DNA from: Flavobacterium sp.
GTDB taxonomy: Bacteria > Bacteroidota > Bacteroidia > Flavobacteriales > Flavobacteriaceae
Direction: 5' to 3'
NCBI GenBank assembly: GCA_023259675.1
Contig: JALRGT010000013.1
Coordinates: 1 to 64,000 of the forward strand
DNA: 64,000 nucleotides
In this document: positions 25,200 through 35,500 of the stretch, piece after piece
Numbering within the stretch: position 1 is the first letter of the stretch
Layout of the letters: each line of letters opens with the position of its first letter
Position numbers and translations under genes: made by a program
The notes under the pieces: model-generated
The model's database searches: none
Seen by the model: only the letters and a program-made list of their open reading frames with translations
Told to the model about the DNA's origin: nothing

Positions 25200-27185
25200 T
25201 TAATTCACCAGCACCACGGCACCGTTACAAGGAATGATCACTTCAATTTCTTGATTCTTTTTCATTTTTTTTATTGTTACTTTTCCATTCAATTGCGTAT
25301 CATCAGCATACTGTTTCAATTCGGCACCACCTGCAATCATTGGAAGTTTTACTTTAATTTTAACGGTTTCTTTTTGCGCATTGATTCCTGCTATATACCA
25401 TTTATTTCCATGACGACGAGCCAATATTGCATATTTCCCAGGAAAACCATCAATAAAACGAACTTCATCCCAAGTTGTAGGCACTACTTTCATAAAATCG
25501 ATAGCCCATTGTGGCGCATCGGTTAAATTGTTTGGTGCCAATGCAAAATGCTGCACGCCACTTTGAAACAACACTGCCGTTGCCAATGCGTAAACATCAG
25601 AAGTTATTCGTTTGGTGCCTTTATTAGGGGTGTTTTTATCATTGTAAAATTTGTTCAGAGCACTTCCGCCAAAATCCATACTTCCTACTGTATTTCGAAT
25701 AAAAGTGTGTAACGTAGCGCTGAAAGCTTCCAAGTCGCAGCTTCCTTGTCCAAAAGAAAGATTCTCACTTGCCAGAACCGCTTCACTTGAGGCATAATTA
25801 GGATACATTCTTTCCCAACCGCGAGGTAAGGTTGTTCCGTGGAAAATAACCAGGATTCCATAATCGTTAGCGTCATATAAAATATCTTCGTACAACTTCA
25901 TCGTTTCTTGCTTATCACCTCCAAAAAAGTCCACTTTAATCCCTTTAATACCTATGCTTTTCATCCAGGCCATTTCCTTTCGTCGAGCAATGGTGTTATT
26001 CATAATCCCTCTTGGACTTTGAGGCGCATCATTCCAATGTCCATTAGAATTGTACCATAAATACAAACCAACTCCTTTACCTGTGGCATATTTTGATAAA
26101 GTTGCTATTTTATCACGCCCAATTTGGGTGTCCCAAAGGGCATCAACCAAAACCGTTTCATATCCCATGGCAGCACTAAAATCGACATATCTTATTTGCT
26201 CATCATACACCGTGCTTTTGTCCATACCAATTATCCAACTCCAAGATCCTTTAGTAAATTGGTATTTTTGAGAAGCTTCATAACGCGGTTTCACTAAATC
26301 AAAAGGGACTGTGGTTTCGACAATAGGTGCCAATGTTTCTCCAACGGTAATCGTTCGCCAAGGCGTTTCGCCGGGAAGTGCAATTCCGGGAGCCGATGTG
26401 CCATTTCCATTGTTTTCGCCTTCCATTGGAAAACCAATAGTATACAAACGGTTCTCATGGCCTATTAATCTGCTGGCACAATATTGACTGTCTACCCCCG
26501 TTTCCGAAATCAAGACCCAGCCGTTATTGTTAACTTTGAAAAGACAAGGAAAAGTATAGCCATCACCTTTTCCATTTTCACCCATAGGAGCATCTATAGC
26601 ATACGGAATCTCGTAACTAGGCATGGTGCGAGCATAACCAACCATCGCTTTACTTTGTGCCGAAAGAAATGTAGTGCTCCCTTCAGGAAACAAGAACCCA
26701 GATACTTCCTCCTGAACCACAGCGGCAAGAGTTACTTTTTGTGGATATACTTTGTACTTAAAAGCCACATCGTTATCGCTCACCCTGAAAATTACATCAA
26801 TAACAGACTCTTTATTTTTTGTAAACGAAAACACCGTTTCATTGGCTACATAATGAACCTTACTTTGTTTGATATTTGGCAATTCATATGTTTCCTCTAT
26901 TTTATTTTGGATTGGCTTTTCTTTTAATTGCAATCCGGTGCTAAAATCCCCTAAATTGGTTTTTAATCCAATTGGCGATGGTTCTAAAAAGAACTTCCCA
27001 TTGTAAGAAACACTATAAGTTGGTGTTCCATTATTTACAACTAAGTTGACGGTAAGTTTCCCGTCAGGACTGGATATAACAACTTGTTGCGCTTTCACAT
27101 GGGCAACGAAAAAACTAAGCAGAAAAAAGCAATACAATGATTTGAGATTGATAAATCGATGGGATTTTAAAATTGAAAGGATCAT
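25200..27185 (-). CDS. GH97 glycosidase, probably retaining alpha-galactosidase type
   Basis: Secreted family GH97 enzyme of 661 residues with a signal peptide ending near VKAQ (residue 33). It has the usual three parts: N-terminal beta-sandwich to about 290, barrel from SWSWIIGMDKSTV (about 310) to about 570, and a C-terminal sheet domain. GH97 members are either inverting alpha-glucosidases (SusB) or retaining alpha-galactosidases. Here an Asp sits in IKVDFFGGDK near residue 418 and a Glu in SSEAVL near 466. This fits the retaining group, in which an Asp nucleophile and a Glu acid/base lie about 50 residues apart. It is transcribed alone with its own terminator. The alpha-galactosidase call is an inference from that motif layout. 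Confidence 0.88.
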   Translation of the reverse strand: MILSILKSHRFINLKSLYCFFLLSFFVAHVKAQQVVISSPDGKLTVNLVVNNGTPTYSVSYNGKFFLEPSPIGLKTNLGDFSTGLQLKEKPIQNKIEETYELPNIKQSKVHYVANETVFSFTKNKESVIDVIFRVSDNDVAFKYKVYPQKVTLAAVVQEEVSGFLFPEGSTTFLSAQSKAMVGYARTMPSYEIPYAIDAPMGENGKGDGYTFPCLFKVNNNGWVLISETGVDSQYCASRLIGHENRLYTIGFPMEGENNGNGTSAPGIALPGETPWRTITVGETLAPIVETTVPFDLVKPRYEASQKYQFTKGSWSWIIGMDKSTVYDEQIRYVDFSAAMGYETVLVDALWDTQIGRDKIATLSKYATGKGVGLYLWYNSNGHWNDAPQSPRGIMNNTIARRKEMAWMKSIGIKGIKVDFFGGDKQETMKLYEDILYDANDYGILVIFHGTTLPRGWERMYPNYASSEAVLASENLSFGQGSCDLEAFSATLHTFIRNTVGSMDFGGSALNKFYNDKNTPNKGTKRITSDVYALATAVLFQSGVQHFALAPNNLTDAPQWAIDFMKVVPTTWDEVRFIDGFPGKYAILARRHGNKWYIAGINAQKETVKIKVKLPMIAGGAELKQYADDTQLNGKVTIKKMKKNQEIEVIIPCNGAVVLVN

Positions 27186-27398
27186 TTTTTTGGTTTATTG
27201 ACGGTTTGAAAAAAACCAAAAATACCAAATTTTAATTGGTTTCATAATAATAAAGTGTGAATTATACGCTTTTTATATAAACGAAGAAGCAACTAACTAA
27301 AAAACTTAAACAAATCGCTAGTTGGGTCATTAAATAAGCTCCTGTACTTTCTCGAAACTTATACTTTACACTCATTATTTTACTTGTGTTTACGGGTA

Positions 27399-27468
27399 CT
27401 ATCGGGACGCTCGCGCTATCGGGCGGTGTTTATTTCTTTGTCTTTTTAATCCCGATAGCTTCGGGATT
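27399..27468. repeat. Palindromic GC-rich intergenic repeat
   Basis: The octamer CTATCGGG occurs at 27399 and 27416, and inverted at 27451-27458. The latter is part of a perfect 8-bp hairpin (27448-27455 with 27461-27468). The block is much richer in GC than its surroundings and looks like a dispersed extragenic palindrome. It lacks a T tract in the direction of the SRPBCC gene, so it is probably not a terminator. Confidence 0.5.
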
Positions 27469-27475
27469 GAAATTG

Positions 27476-27934
27476 TTATTTTTCACAAAGTTCCTTCAGC
27501 TTGTCGAGTGCTTTTGGGTAGGTCTGGTTCATATAATCTAAAAAATCTTCAGCAGTGTCTAAGTCAACGGTAACGGTTGTAGTTCCATTGTTTTCTTCGA
27601 AGGTATAGTTTTCAAATCCGTTTGCCCATTTTTCCACTTCTGGCCCTTCTGTAATTTCCTTGTCAGCTTTAACAAGACCATAATGTTGAATAGAAACAAA
27701 TCGGTTAGGAATGTTTTCAGCAATCCTAGAAACCATACCTCCCTTTTCTCCTTTCTCATCTACTCCAATAAATAGCATTTTATTTCCCTTGTCCCAACTT
27801 CCTTCATAGGTTGATGTCGGGTTAAACAAAGAGGTCCATTGCTCATAAGTTGCTTTACTGTTAATGCCAAGCATAAAATCATAAATCTTGGTCACTGGGG
27901 CATTGATGCTTACTTTGAATTGTAACTTTTTCAT
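27476..27934 (-). CDS. SRPBCC-fold (START-like) protein
   Basis: A 152-residue protein of the SRPBCC / polyketide cyclase / AHSA1-like superfamily, a hydrophobic-pocket fold. It starts with the typical strand KLQFKVSINAPVTKIYDFML and carries W residues and strands around GSWDKGNKMLFIGVDEKGEKGGMVSRIAE. It ends in a long helix (YPKALDKLKELCEK) that closes the pocket. It has no signal peptide and no operon partners. Proteins of this subgroup are common in Flavobacterium with no assigned ligand. Its leader (27956-28128) is unusually GC-rich and holds an unexplained block. Confidence 0.88.
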   Translation of the reverse strand: MKKLQFKVSINAPVTKIYDFMLGINSKATYEQWTSLFNPTSTYEGSWDKGNKMLFIGVDEKGEKGGMVSRIAENIPNRFVSIQHYGLVKADKEITEGPEVEKWANGFENYTFEENNGTTTVTVDLDTAEDFLDYMNQTYPKALDKLKELCEK

Positions 27935-27955
27935 AATGTTAAATATTTGTTTAGA

Positions 27956-28099
27956 TTAATCTTTCGAGTTGTTATTTTCCTTGATACATAGCAGTCGTTT
28001 CCCCGCAATTGCTGGCATCCCGTTCGTACCCACACGCATTTTCAATTCTTGTCGATTTCTAAAATCGTATGGGCATTGTTGCCGTAATTCCTTGTCGAA
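27956..28099 (-). other. GC-rich block in the leader of the SRPBCC gene
   Basis: On the minus strand a 47-codon frame stays open between stops, containing an ATG for a 27-residue peptide (RVGTNGMPAIAGKRLLCI within it). The same bases can form a hairpin near 27991-28014 and hold TCGACAAG twice. Base composition is clearly unlike the flanks. It may be a dispersed intergenic repeat, a structured leader or a decayed gene; I cannot tell which. Confidence 0.3.
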
Positions 28100-28120
28100 C
28101 TAGATTTCTAACCCAACCCC

Positions 28121-28128
28121 CAAATTTA
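28121..28128 (-). promoter_or_regulatory. Possible -7 element upstream of the SRPBCC gene
   Basis: On the minus strand TAAATTTG matches TAnnTTTG and lies in the same 12-mer as the element at 5521. No good TTTG lies upstream at the right distance. If it is used, the leader would be about 190 bases and would cover the GC-rich block. Confidence 0.3.
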
Positions 28129-28224
28129 CCTATAGTAGCCAGTAGAGTTTAGTAATAAAAATACGCAATTTTCTTTTATTTTACACTAAATTTTGATACA
28201 TCAAAATCCGGAACAGCCGGGCAT

Positions 28225-28253
28225 AAAAAAACCATCACTGAGGATGGTTTTTT
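28225..28253 (-). terminator. Terminator of the GH63-type gene
   Basis: An 11-bp stem (28226-28236 with 28243-28253) with a six-base loop is followed on the minus strand by T's. It lies 20 bases beyond the GH63-type stop codon. Confidence 0.8.
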
Positions 28254-28273
28254 AAAAATTATACTTGTCCAAA

Positions 28274-30922
28274 TTATTCTTTATCTACATACAAATGGCG
28301 AATAATTTCAGCAATAAGACCTGTCCAGCCAGTTTGGTGATTCGCCCCCAAACCTTTACCGGTATCTCCATCAAAATACTCAAAAAACAAATGGTTCTTG
28401 TTGAAAATAGGGTCTTTTTGAAACTTCTCATATTCCCCATACATTGGTATTTTTTTATCCTTATTAGGAAGAAACAAAGACAAGAGACGTTTTGAAACTT
28501 CTTCGGCTGCTTGTTTGATTCCCATCATCTGACCCGAATTGGTAGGGTATTCTACCTCATAATCTTCTCCATAATAAGTCGAGAATTTTTCTAATGAATC
28601 TAAAATCAGATAATTCATTGGAAACCAAATAGGCCCTCTCCAATTGGAATTTCCACCAAACATATCGCCTGTTGCTTCTGCCGGGGTATAATCAACCTGA
28701 ATGGTTCCTCCATGATAGTTAAACACATAAGGATGTTCTTTATGAAATTTAGATAACGAACGCACACCGTAATCAGATAAAAACTCCTCTTCATCAAACA
28801 TTCGTTTCATAATCATTTTCATTCGGTGTCCACGAAGGATGGCAAGCAAACGACTCTCTCCTTTTCCGGTATGATCCCAAGTGGAGACCAAACTGGCTAA
28901 ATCGGGTCTATTTTCCAATACCCATTCCACGCGGCGTTTGAAAATAGGCAATTTATCTAATAATTCAGGAGTTAAAACCTCAACAGCAAACAGTGGAATC
29001 AAGCCCACCATAGAACGCACTTTCAACAATTCGACATCACCATTGTCTTTATGCAACATGTCATAATAAAACTGATCATCTTCGTCCCAAAGATCTAACT
29101 TATCACCACCAATGGCTTGCATCGCACCGGCAATGTGCAAAAAGTGTTCGAAAAATTTGGAAGCCATATCCTGATACACCGGATTCTCGATGGCTATTTC
29201 ACAAGCAATACGCAACATATTCAAACTGTACATCGCCATCCAACCCGTTCCGTCGGCTTGTTTCAAATGTCCGCCTGTTGGCAAGTCTGCAGAGCGATCA
29301 AACACCCCAATATTATCCATTCCGAGAAAACCTCCTCCAAATACATTATTCCCTCCTTCATCTTTAAGGTTAACCCACCAAGTGAAATTCAACAGCAACT
29401 TATGGAAAATCCGTTCCAAGAAAGCAATATCTCCTTTTCCACCGTTCATTTCTTTGTCTATCTCATACACTTTCCAAGTTGCCCATGCATGCACAGGAGG
29501 ATTTACATCAGAAAAACTCCACTCATAAGCCGGAATCTGACCGTTTGGATGCATATAATATTCCCTAAGAATAACCGATAATTGCCTTTTGGCAAAATCA
29601 GGATCCAAGCGCGCCAAGGGCAATGTATGAAAAGCCAAATCCCAAGCGGCAAACCAAGGATACTCCCATTTGTCTGGCATTGATAAAATATGAGAGGTAT
29701 ACAAATGTTTCCAAGTGTTATTTCGGCCATGCTTTCGATTTTGATCCGGCTTCGGCATCGACGGATCTCCTTTTATCCATTCGAAAACATTATAATAATA
29801 CCATTGTTTCGTCCAAAGCATTCCAGCATAAGCCTGACGTTGAACCGATTTTAAGTTGGCCTCTTTAATTCCTTTTTGAAGATTGGCATAAAACGCATCT
29901 GCTTCTTTGAGACGTTGTTCAAAAATTGTATCAAAATCCTCAAAAGGTTTATGTGGTGATTTATCGGTATAACGCAAGCGATAGACTTTTTTCCCGTTTG
30001 GCGGAACCATATCGTCATATTTTACCGAAGCCTTGGTTCCTATATGATTCGGATTCACAGCCACTTTTCGATTATTTACAATATAATCGTTAATACCGTC
30101 TTTCGTGTATTTTGTCAGATTAGGGGAATCGTACAAACGTTCAAAATTGGTTTCATTATCACAAAATAATAATTCATCCGCGTTTTCAGCGTACAATTTA
30201 AAATGCCCCACTGTTTTATGATCCACTTCAATGATAGAATGCCCTACGCCGGAAAGAATCGGTTTCTGATTGTACTTATCGTAACCCCAACACCAAGTAT
30301 TTCTAAACCAAATTGTCGGCAAAACGGTAATTGGAGCAGCCACTTTTCCTCTATTTTCTACCGTAACCTTAATCAGTATATCTTGCTCATCTGCTTTTGC
30401 ATATTCAATGTTAATATCAAAATAAGCATCTTTATCAAAAACGCCCGTATCCAAAAGTTCATATTCGGGCTCTAAACGGGATCTTTTTCTACTTTCTTTA
30501 ACTAATTTTTCATAAGGAAAAGCAGCTTGCGGATACTTATATAGCATCTTTTGATAAGAATGGGTTGGCGTAGAATCCTGATAGAAATAGATTTCTTTTA
30601 CATCTTCCCCATGATTGGATTCATTTCCGGTCAAACCGAAGAAACGCTCTTTAAGAATATGGTCTTTATGATTCCAAAAAGCAAAAGCCAAACAAATATG
30701 CTGTTTGTTATCTGAAATTCCACCAATACCTTCTTCACCCCAACGATACGCTTTGGAACGTGCCATATCATGAGTAATATTATTCCAGGCGTCACCATTT
30801 TTAGAGTAATCCTCTCTTACCGTTCCCCATTGTCTCTCTGTTAAGTAAGGACCCCATTTTTTCCAACCTTTATTGTCGTTACGCAACTTTAATCGCAATC
30901 GCTCTGCACCTGTATCTGACAT
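28274..30922 (-). CDS. Cytoplasmic GH63-type glucosidase
   Basis: An 882-residue protein without signal peptide, matching the bacterial GH63 / MGH1-like glucosidases with an (alpha/alpha)6 barrel. The N terminus (ERLRLKLRNDNKGWKKWGPYLTERQWGTVREDYS) is a highly conserved family start. The middle contains KWEYPWFAAWDLAFHTLPLARLDP and WRGPIWFPMNYLI. The end FFEYFDGDTGKGLGANHQTGWTGLIAEIIRHL carries the catalytic-loop residues. Bacterial members act on alpha-glucosides such as glucosylglycerate or processing-type oligosaccharides; which applies here is unknown. It stands alone between the SRPBCC gene and the divergent fecR-type gene and has its own terminator. Confidence 0.88.
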   Translation of the reverse strand: MSDTGAERLRLKLRNDNKGWKKWGPYLTERQWGTVREDYSKNGDAWNNITHDMARSKAYRWGEEGIGGISDNKQHICLAFAFWNHKDHILKERFFGLTGNESNHGEDVKEIYFYQDSTPTHSYQKMLYKYPQAAFPYEKLVKESRKRSRLEPEYELLDTGVFDKDAYFDINIEYAKADEQDILIKVTVENRGKVAAPITVLPTIWFRNTWCWGYDKYNQKPILSGVGHSIIEVDHKTVGHFKLYAENADELLFCDNETNFERLYDSPNLTKYTKDGINDYIVNNRKVAVNPNHIGTKASVKYDDMVPPNGKKVYRLRYTDKSPHKPFEDFDTIFEQRLKEADAFYANLQKGIKEANLKSVQRQAYAGMLWTKQWYYYNVFEWIKGDPSMPKPDQNRKHGRNNTWKHLYTSHILSMPDKWEYPWFAAWDLAFHTLPLARLDPDFAKRQLSVILREYYMHPNGQIPAYEWSFSDVNPPVHAWATWKVYEIDKEMNGGKGDIAFLERIFHKLLLNFTWWVNLKDEGGNNVFGGGFLGMDNIGVFDRSADLPTGGHLKQADGTGWMAMYSLNMLRIACEIAIENPVYQDMASKFFEHFLHIAGAMQAIGGDKLDLWDEDDQFYYDMLHKDNGDVELLKVRSMVGLIPLFAVEVLTPELLDKLPIFKRRVEWVLENRPDLASLVSTWDHTGKGESRLLAILRGHRMKMIMKRMFDEEEFLSDYGVRSLSKFHKEHPYVFNYHGGTIQVDYTPAEATGDMFGGNSNWRGPIWFPMNYLILDSLEKFSTYYGEDYEVEYPTNSGQMMGIKQAAEEVSKRLLSLFLPNKDKKIPMYGEYEKFQKDPIFNKNHLFFEYFDGDTGKGLGANHQTGWTGLIAEIIRHLYVDKE

Positions 30923-31269
30923 ATTTTTGATTTATTTAATTGTCAATTGCAATTTATGTAATTGTGTGAAAATAACACCCATTTATTCTGTAAAAATCTA
31001 AAACGATAAATATATATCCTTTATTTTTTATTGGTTTTAATTTTGATTTATGAAATAGGAAAATAATGGATTCTGCATTATTACAGAAAAAACATAGAAA
31101 CACGGGCCTATTTACTACTCTTTTAAATACTTAACGAATCTTTTGACACTATCTTGATTTAGGATTTACTCTTTTTTTTATCTATTTTTTTTACATTTTT
31201 TAAAAAAACTCTTTTTAAATGAGTATTAAATAAAAAAACTGTCCTCTATATCTAAAAGCACTCCTTTTT
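30923..31269. other. Divergent intergenic gap, 347 bases
   Basis: The gap separates the minus-strand GH63-type gene from the plus-strand FecR-type gene and must hold promoters for both. It is very AT-rich. The -7-like string TAATTTTG occurs at 31038-31045 on the plus strand without a matching TTTG upstream. A weak inverted repeat (TTCTG / CAGAA) lies near 31073-31091. No gene was seen. A sigma factor gene, normally found just before fecR, is absent. Confidence 0.45.
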
Positions 31270-32379
31270 ATGGAACAACGTAATTATTACACAGAGATAG
31301 AAGATTTTTTAGATGACCCTACATTTTGTTTGTGGGTTCGAACAAAAAATGACCCAAATGGTTGGGAAGAATGGGCGGTAGAAAACCCCAAACGCGCCAA
31401 ATTAGTCGAGGAAGCACGATTATTCCTGTTAGCCATGAAAATTCCTGAAAATAATTTATCCCAAGCGGAGATTGAAACCGCTTTGGAGACTACTTGGACA
31501 AAAATAAAACAAAAAGAAGGAAGACGAATCCCAATCATTAAACTATGGAAAAACAACTTTTTTAAAGGTGCTGTAGCCGCAATTTTGATTTTTGGGCTTC
31601 TTTTAGGCGGTCTTTATAAAAATCATTTTATTCCACAAAATAAAATCATAACCTACAACAAATTGATCAAAGAAAATGTAGAGGGTCTTGTCGAACAAAC
31701 AAATAATTCCAATAAGTCTCAAATCATAACCTTATCTGACGGGAGTTCCGTTCTATTGAAACCAAAGAGTAAGTTGAGTTATCCTAAAGTATTTGCCAAA
31801 AAAGAACGAATCGTATATCTATCCGGTGAAGGTTTTTTTGAAATCAGCAAAAATCCCAAAAGACCATTTTATGTTTATGCCAATGAAATTGTCACCAAAG
31901 TTGTAGGAACCAGCTTCAGAATAAAAGCGTATTGCTCTGAACCTAATGTAGAAGTGCTAGTACGTACCGGCAAAGTTGAAGTAACTTCAAATCAAAAAAT
32001 CAAACAGTCAAAAGAAAAAGAAATAGCATTACTTCCAAATCAAGGGTTACGTTTTGAACGAAAGAATCTTACTTTTAATAAAATTACTGATATTACCCAA
32101 GACGAATCTCTTACCCATATCTTAAACGGTAATATTGAGCAGCTTAGTTTTGAATTCACGGATATCCCTGTTTCCCAAATTTTAAAGTCCATTGAACAAG
32201 CCTATTTAGTAGAAATTGATTTTCCAAAAGATAAATTAAAAGAGTGCCATCTAACTACCTCTTTAAGCGATCAGCCGTTACCAGAAAAACTAAAAATTAT
32301 TTGCAGGGCACTTGGCAATAATTCCAGTTATGAAATGAATGGAAACCAAATTATTATTTTATCAAATGGATGTAACTAA
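31270..32379 (+). CDS. FecR-family anti-sigma factor of the PUL
   Basis: A 369-residue inner-membrane anti-sigma factor. The cytoplasmic N-terminal part (about 1-95) would bind the sigma factor. One membrane segment follows (AVAAILIFGLLLGGLY, about 100-116), then the periplasmic FecR domain at about 145-250 with SQIITLSDGSSVLLKPKSKLSYP and VYLSGEGFFEISKNPKRPFYVYA. The C-terminal DUF4974 at about 295-365 contacts the STN domain of a TonB-dependent transducer. The SusC homologue 160 bases downstream carries exactly such an STN domain. The usual gene order is sigma, fecR, susC; here no sigma gene precedes it, and the only ECF sigma gene in the window lies at 54890 at the far end of the locus. 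Confidence 0.93.
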   Translation: MEQRNYYTEIEDFLDDPTFCLWVRTKNDPNGWEEWAVENPKRAKLVEEARLFLLAMKIPENNLSQAEIETALETTWTKIKQKEGRRIPIIKLWKNNFFKGAVAAILIFGLLLGGLYKNHFIPQNKIITYNKLIKENVEGLVEQTNNSNKSQIITLSDGSSVLLKPKSKLSYPKVFAKKERIVYLSGEGFFEISKNPKRPFYVYANEIVTKVVGTSFRIKAYCSEPNVEVLVRTGKVEVTSNQKIKQSKEKEIALLPNQGLRFERKNLTFNKITDITQDESLTHILNGNIEQLSFEFTDIPVSQILKSIEQAYLVEIDFPKDKLKECHLTTSLSDQPLPEKLKIICRALGNNSSYEMNGNQIIILSNGCN

Positions 32380-32418
32380 AACCAATTCGCCTATGTGAAA
32401 ACAAAAACAAATAAAAAA

Positions 32419-32447
32419 GCGTCGATATGCTGTAACATATTCGACGC
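32419..32447 (+). promoter_or_regulatory. Hairpin(s) between fecR and susC homologues
   Basis: The first hairpin pairs GCGTCGA (32419-32425) with TCGACGC (32441-32447), extended by ATATG/CATAT-type pairs. A second, shorter one follows at about 32462-32481. The nonamer CAAGTTGCT occurs at both sides of the second. No T tract follows, so these are more likely transcript-processing or attenuation structures than simple terminators. Confidence 0.45.
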
Positions 32448-32539
32448 CTTAAAAGTTCAAGTTGCTCTCTGTAAAGGGCAAGTTGCTTTATTGCTTTAAA
32501 ATACCGTACTAATAGTATTAATCAAAACAAACCAAAATT

Positions 32540-35500
32540 ATGAAAAAAACTGTTGTCAAACAACGATTACTCATTCGTATCATGAAAATAACATTATACC
32601 AATTTGCATTAGCAATAGTGTTTTCAAGCGTGACTCTGGCAAATAATATAGTCGGACAAGGGAAATTAGACACCAAAATAACCATTACAATTACGGACAT
32701 GAATTTAGGCAGTGCCCTGTCCAAAATTGAAAAAAAGGTAAATGTAAAATTTTCATACAATTCGAGAATGGCTCAATTGAATCAATTGGTAAATGTAAAT
32801 GCCACTAACGAGTCATTGGCAAATTTACTCAATAAAATTCTAAAACCTTTAAATATTGGATATTCTGAAATAAGCAATCAAATCGTATTGCAGAAGCAAA
32901 GTATTCAAGAAGTAGATACTAAAACAACTCTAAATAAAAATATATCCGAAAATGTTATTGGTGAAATTACCGTAAAAGGTAAAGTAACTGATGAACAAGG
33001 AATATCATTGCCTGGAGCAACAATACTTGTCAAAAGCTCAGGTAAAAGCACCACTACAGACTTAGATGGGAGCTATAGTATTACTGCTTTAGATACTGAT
33101 GTTTTGGTAATTTCTTATATTGGTTATGTATCTAAAGAAATCTCCGTTTCAGGACAAAAAATAATTAATGTATCATTAATTGAAGATGTTTCTAAACTAG
33201 AGGAAGTCGTAGTTATTGGCTACGGTGAGCAAAAACGTAGTAAAATTTCAGGATCAGTTTCTGAAATTAGCCAAAAAGAAATTGCTAAAAACCCTACAGC
33301 AAATATTAGTAACGCTTTAGTAGGTCAGGCTACGGGTATTATTGCTAGACAAACAACTGGTGAACCTGGTAGAGATGATTCAGATATTTTTATTAGAGGT
33401 GTAGGTACTACTGGAAATGCAAGTCCAATTTATGTTATAGACGGGATAGTTCGTTCTGCTAGAGATTTTTCACAACTTAACTCTAGCGAGATTGCTTCAT
33501 TTTCTGTATTAAAAGATGCTGCTAGTGCAGCTGTTTTTGGTGTACGTGGTGGTAATGGTGTTATTATGGTTACCACAAAAAGAGGAAAAGAAGGAAAAAT
33601 GCAAATTAGTTTTTCTTCCAATTTTGGTATCCAAGAAAGAACAAGAGAACCAGAGTTTTTAGGTTCATATGAATATGCAAAATTATATAATGAAGCCCGG
33701 GTGAATAATGGTGATGCCGTAGTTTATTCTGAAAGTGATCTTCAAAAGTTTAAAGACGGAAGTAGTCCAGATACACATCCAGATGTAGATTGGATGTCTG
33801 TACTAAAGAAAACTTCACCTATAAGAACAAGTAGTTTGTCTGCTAATGGAGGGACAGACAAAATACGATATGCTACTTCAGTTAGTCTTTTAGATCAACA
33901 AGGGCTTCTTGATTCAGATAATTTTAGAAGGTTCAATTTTAGATCCAACATTGATGCCGATGTGACCAAAACAACGAAACTCTCTTTTGATGTTTCTGGT
34001 AGAGATGAGAAAATTAATTCTGTTGCTGGTGAAGAAGTATTTAGATGGTTAGTATCTTCAAAACCAGATTTAGCACCAATAAAATTTTCAAATGGTGGCT
34101 ATTCTAGTGGTCCAGCTTATTTAACTTTGTCAGAAAATGGATATAGAAGAAAAAAGAACCAAGTATTTCAAGGACGCATACAATTAGAGCAACAATTACC
34201 TATTGATGGACTTTCTGTTAAAGGAATTATTTCTTACGATAAAACATTTACAGATAATAAGAATTGGTCTTTTCTTAAAATCCCTTTTTATACTATAGAT
34301 AAAACAAACGGTACTTTTGAAGAAAGTGCATATGGGGCAGACGGTGCATCGTCCCTATATCAAGATCACAATGACTATCAGTCTATTACCTATGAAGCAC
34401 ATTTAAATTATAAAAAGAAGATAGGAAATAATGATTTTACAGGATTGGTTTTATATACTCAAACTGGAGAGAAATGGAATTTTTTGAGTGCTAGAAGACA
34501 GGAGTTTAAGTTAGGTATCGATGAGATGAATTATGGTAATGCTTCTACTCGAGAAAATGGAGGCTATTCAGGTAGTAGTGGACGACAAGGTATTGTGAGT
34601 AGGGTAAATTGGACTTACAATGAGAAATATACTTTAGAAGCAAGTTTTCGTGCAGATGCATCAGAACAATTTGCTCCTGGAAATAGATGGGGATACTTTC
34701 CTTCTGGGTCTTTTGCCTACGTGATTTCTAAAGAAGAGTTTTTACAAAATGTAAACCAGATAAATTTTTTAAAACTAAGAGGATCTTATGGTATTTTAGG
34801 AAATGATCGATTAAGAATTAATAATCAAGAACAAAGATTCCTTTATTTACAATCTTTTAATGCAAATGGTAATGCTGTTTTTGGTGACGCAGATGTACAA
34901 CAAGCAATTGCAGAAGGGCGTTTACCTAGTCCAAATGTAACATGGGAAACAGTGAAAAAATTAAATATTGGTTTTGATTCTAGATTGTTTAATAATAAAT
35001 TATCTCTAAACTTCGATTATTTTAATGATAAAAGAAGTGATATTTTAGGACAACGAAATCTTTCAGTTCCTGCTCTTTTAGGAGCATCTTTACCGGTTGA
35101 AAATTTAGCTAAAGTAAACAACAGAGGATTTGAAATTGAGTTGGGACATAAAAATAATATTAGTGATAATTTAAGTTATTCCGTTAATGGAAACTTTACT
35201 TATGCTAAAAATAAAATTGTTTTTATAGATGAACCAGCATCAGACAATCTGCAGATTAGAAGAACAGGAAATCCTATTGGGTCACAACAAGGTTTAATCG
35301 CCACAGGTATTTTTCAATCGCAAGAGGAGATAGATAATGCTCCACATCAGTTTAATGATGTATTAGCGCCTGGTGATATAAGATATGCTGATATAAATGG
35401 TCCAGATGGTGTGCCAGATGGTGTAGTGGATAGATACGATGAAACCATAATTGGTGGTTCATTTACGCCTGAAATTATCTATGGATTTAATCTTGGTATA

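Noticed and set aside
26484..26927. 147-codon plus-strand frame opposite GH97
   Set aside because: It lies entirely antisense to a conserved catalytic gene with no promoter or homology.
27448..27468. Terminator of the SRPBCC gene
   Set aside because: The hairpin is perfect, but on the minus strand it is followed by A's rather than T's, so it is listed only as a repeat.
29117..29581. 154-codon plus-strand frame opposite the GH63-type gene
   Set aside because: Antisense shadow; amino-acid composition is unlike a real protein.
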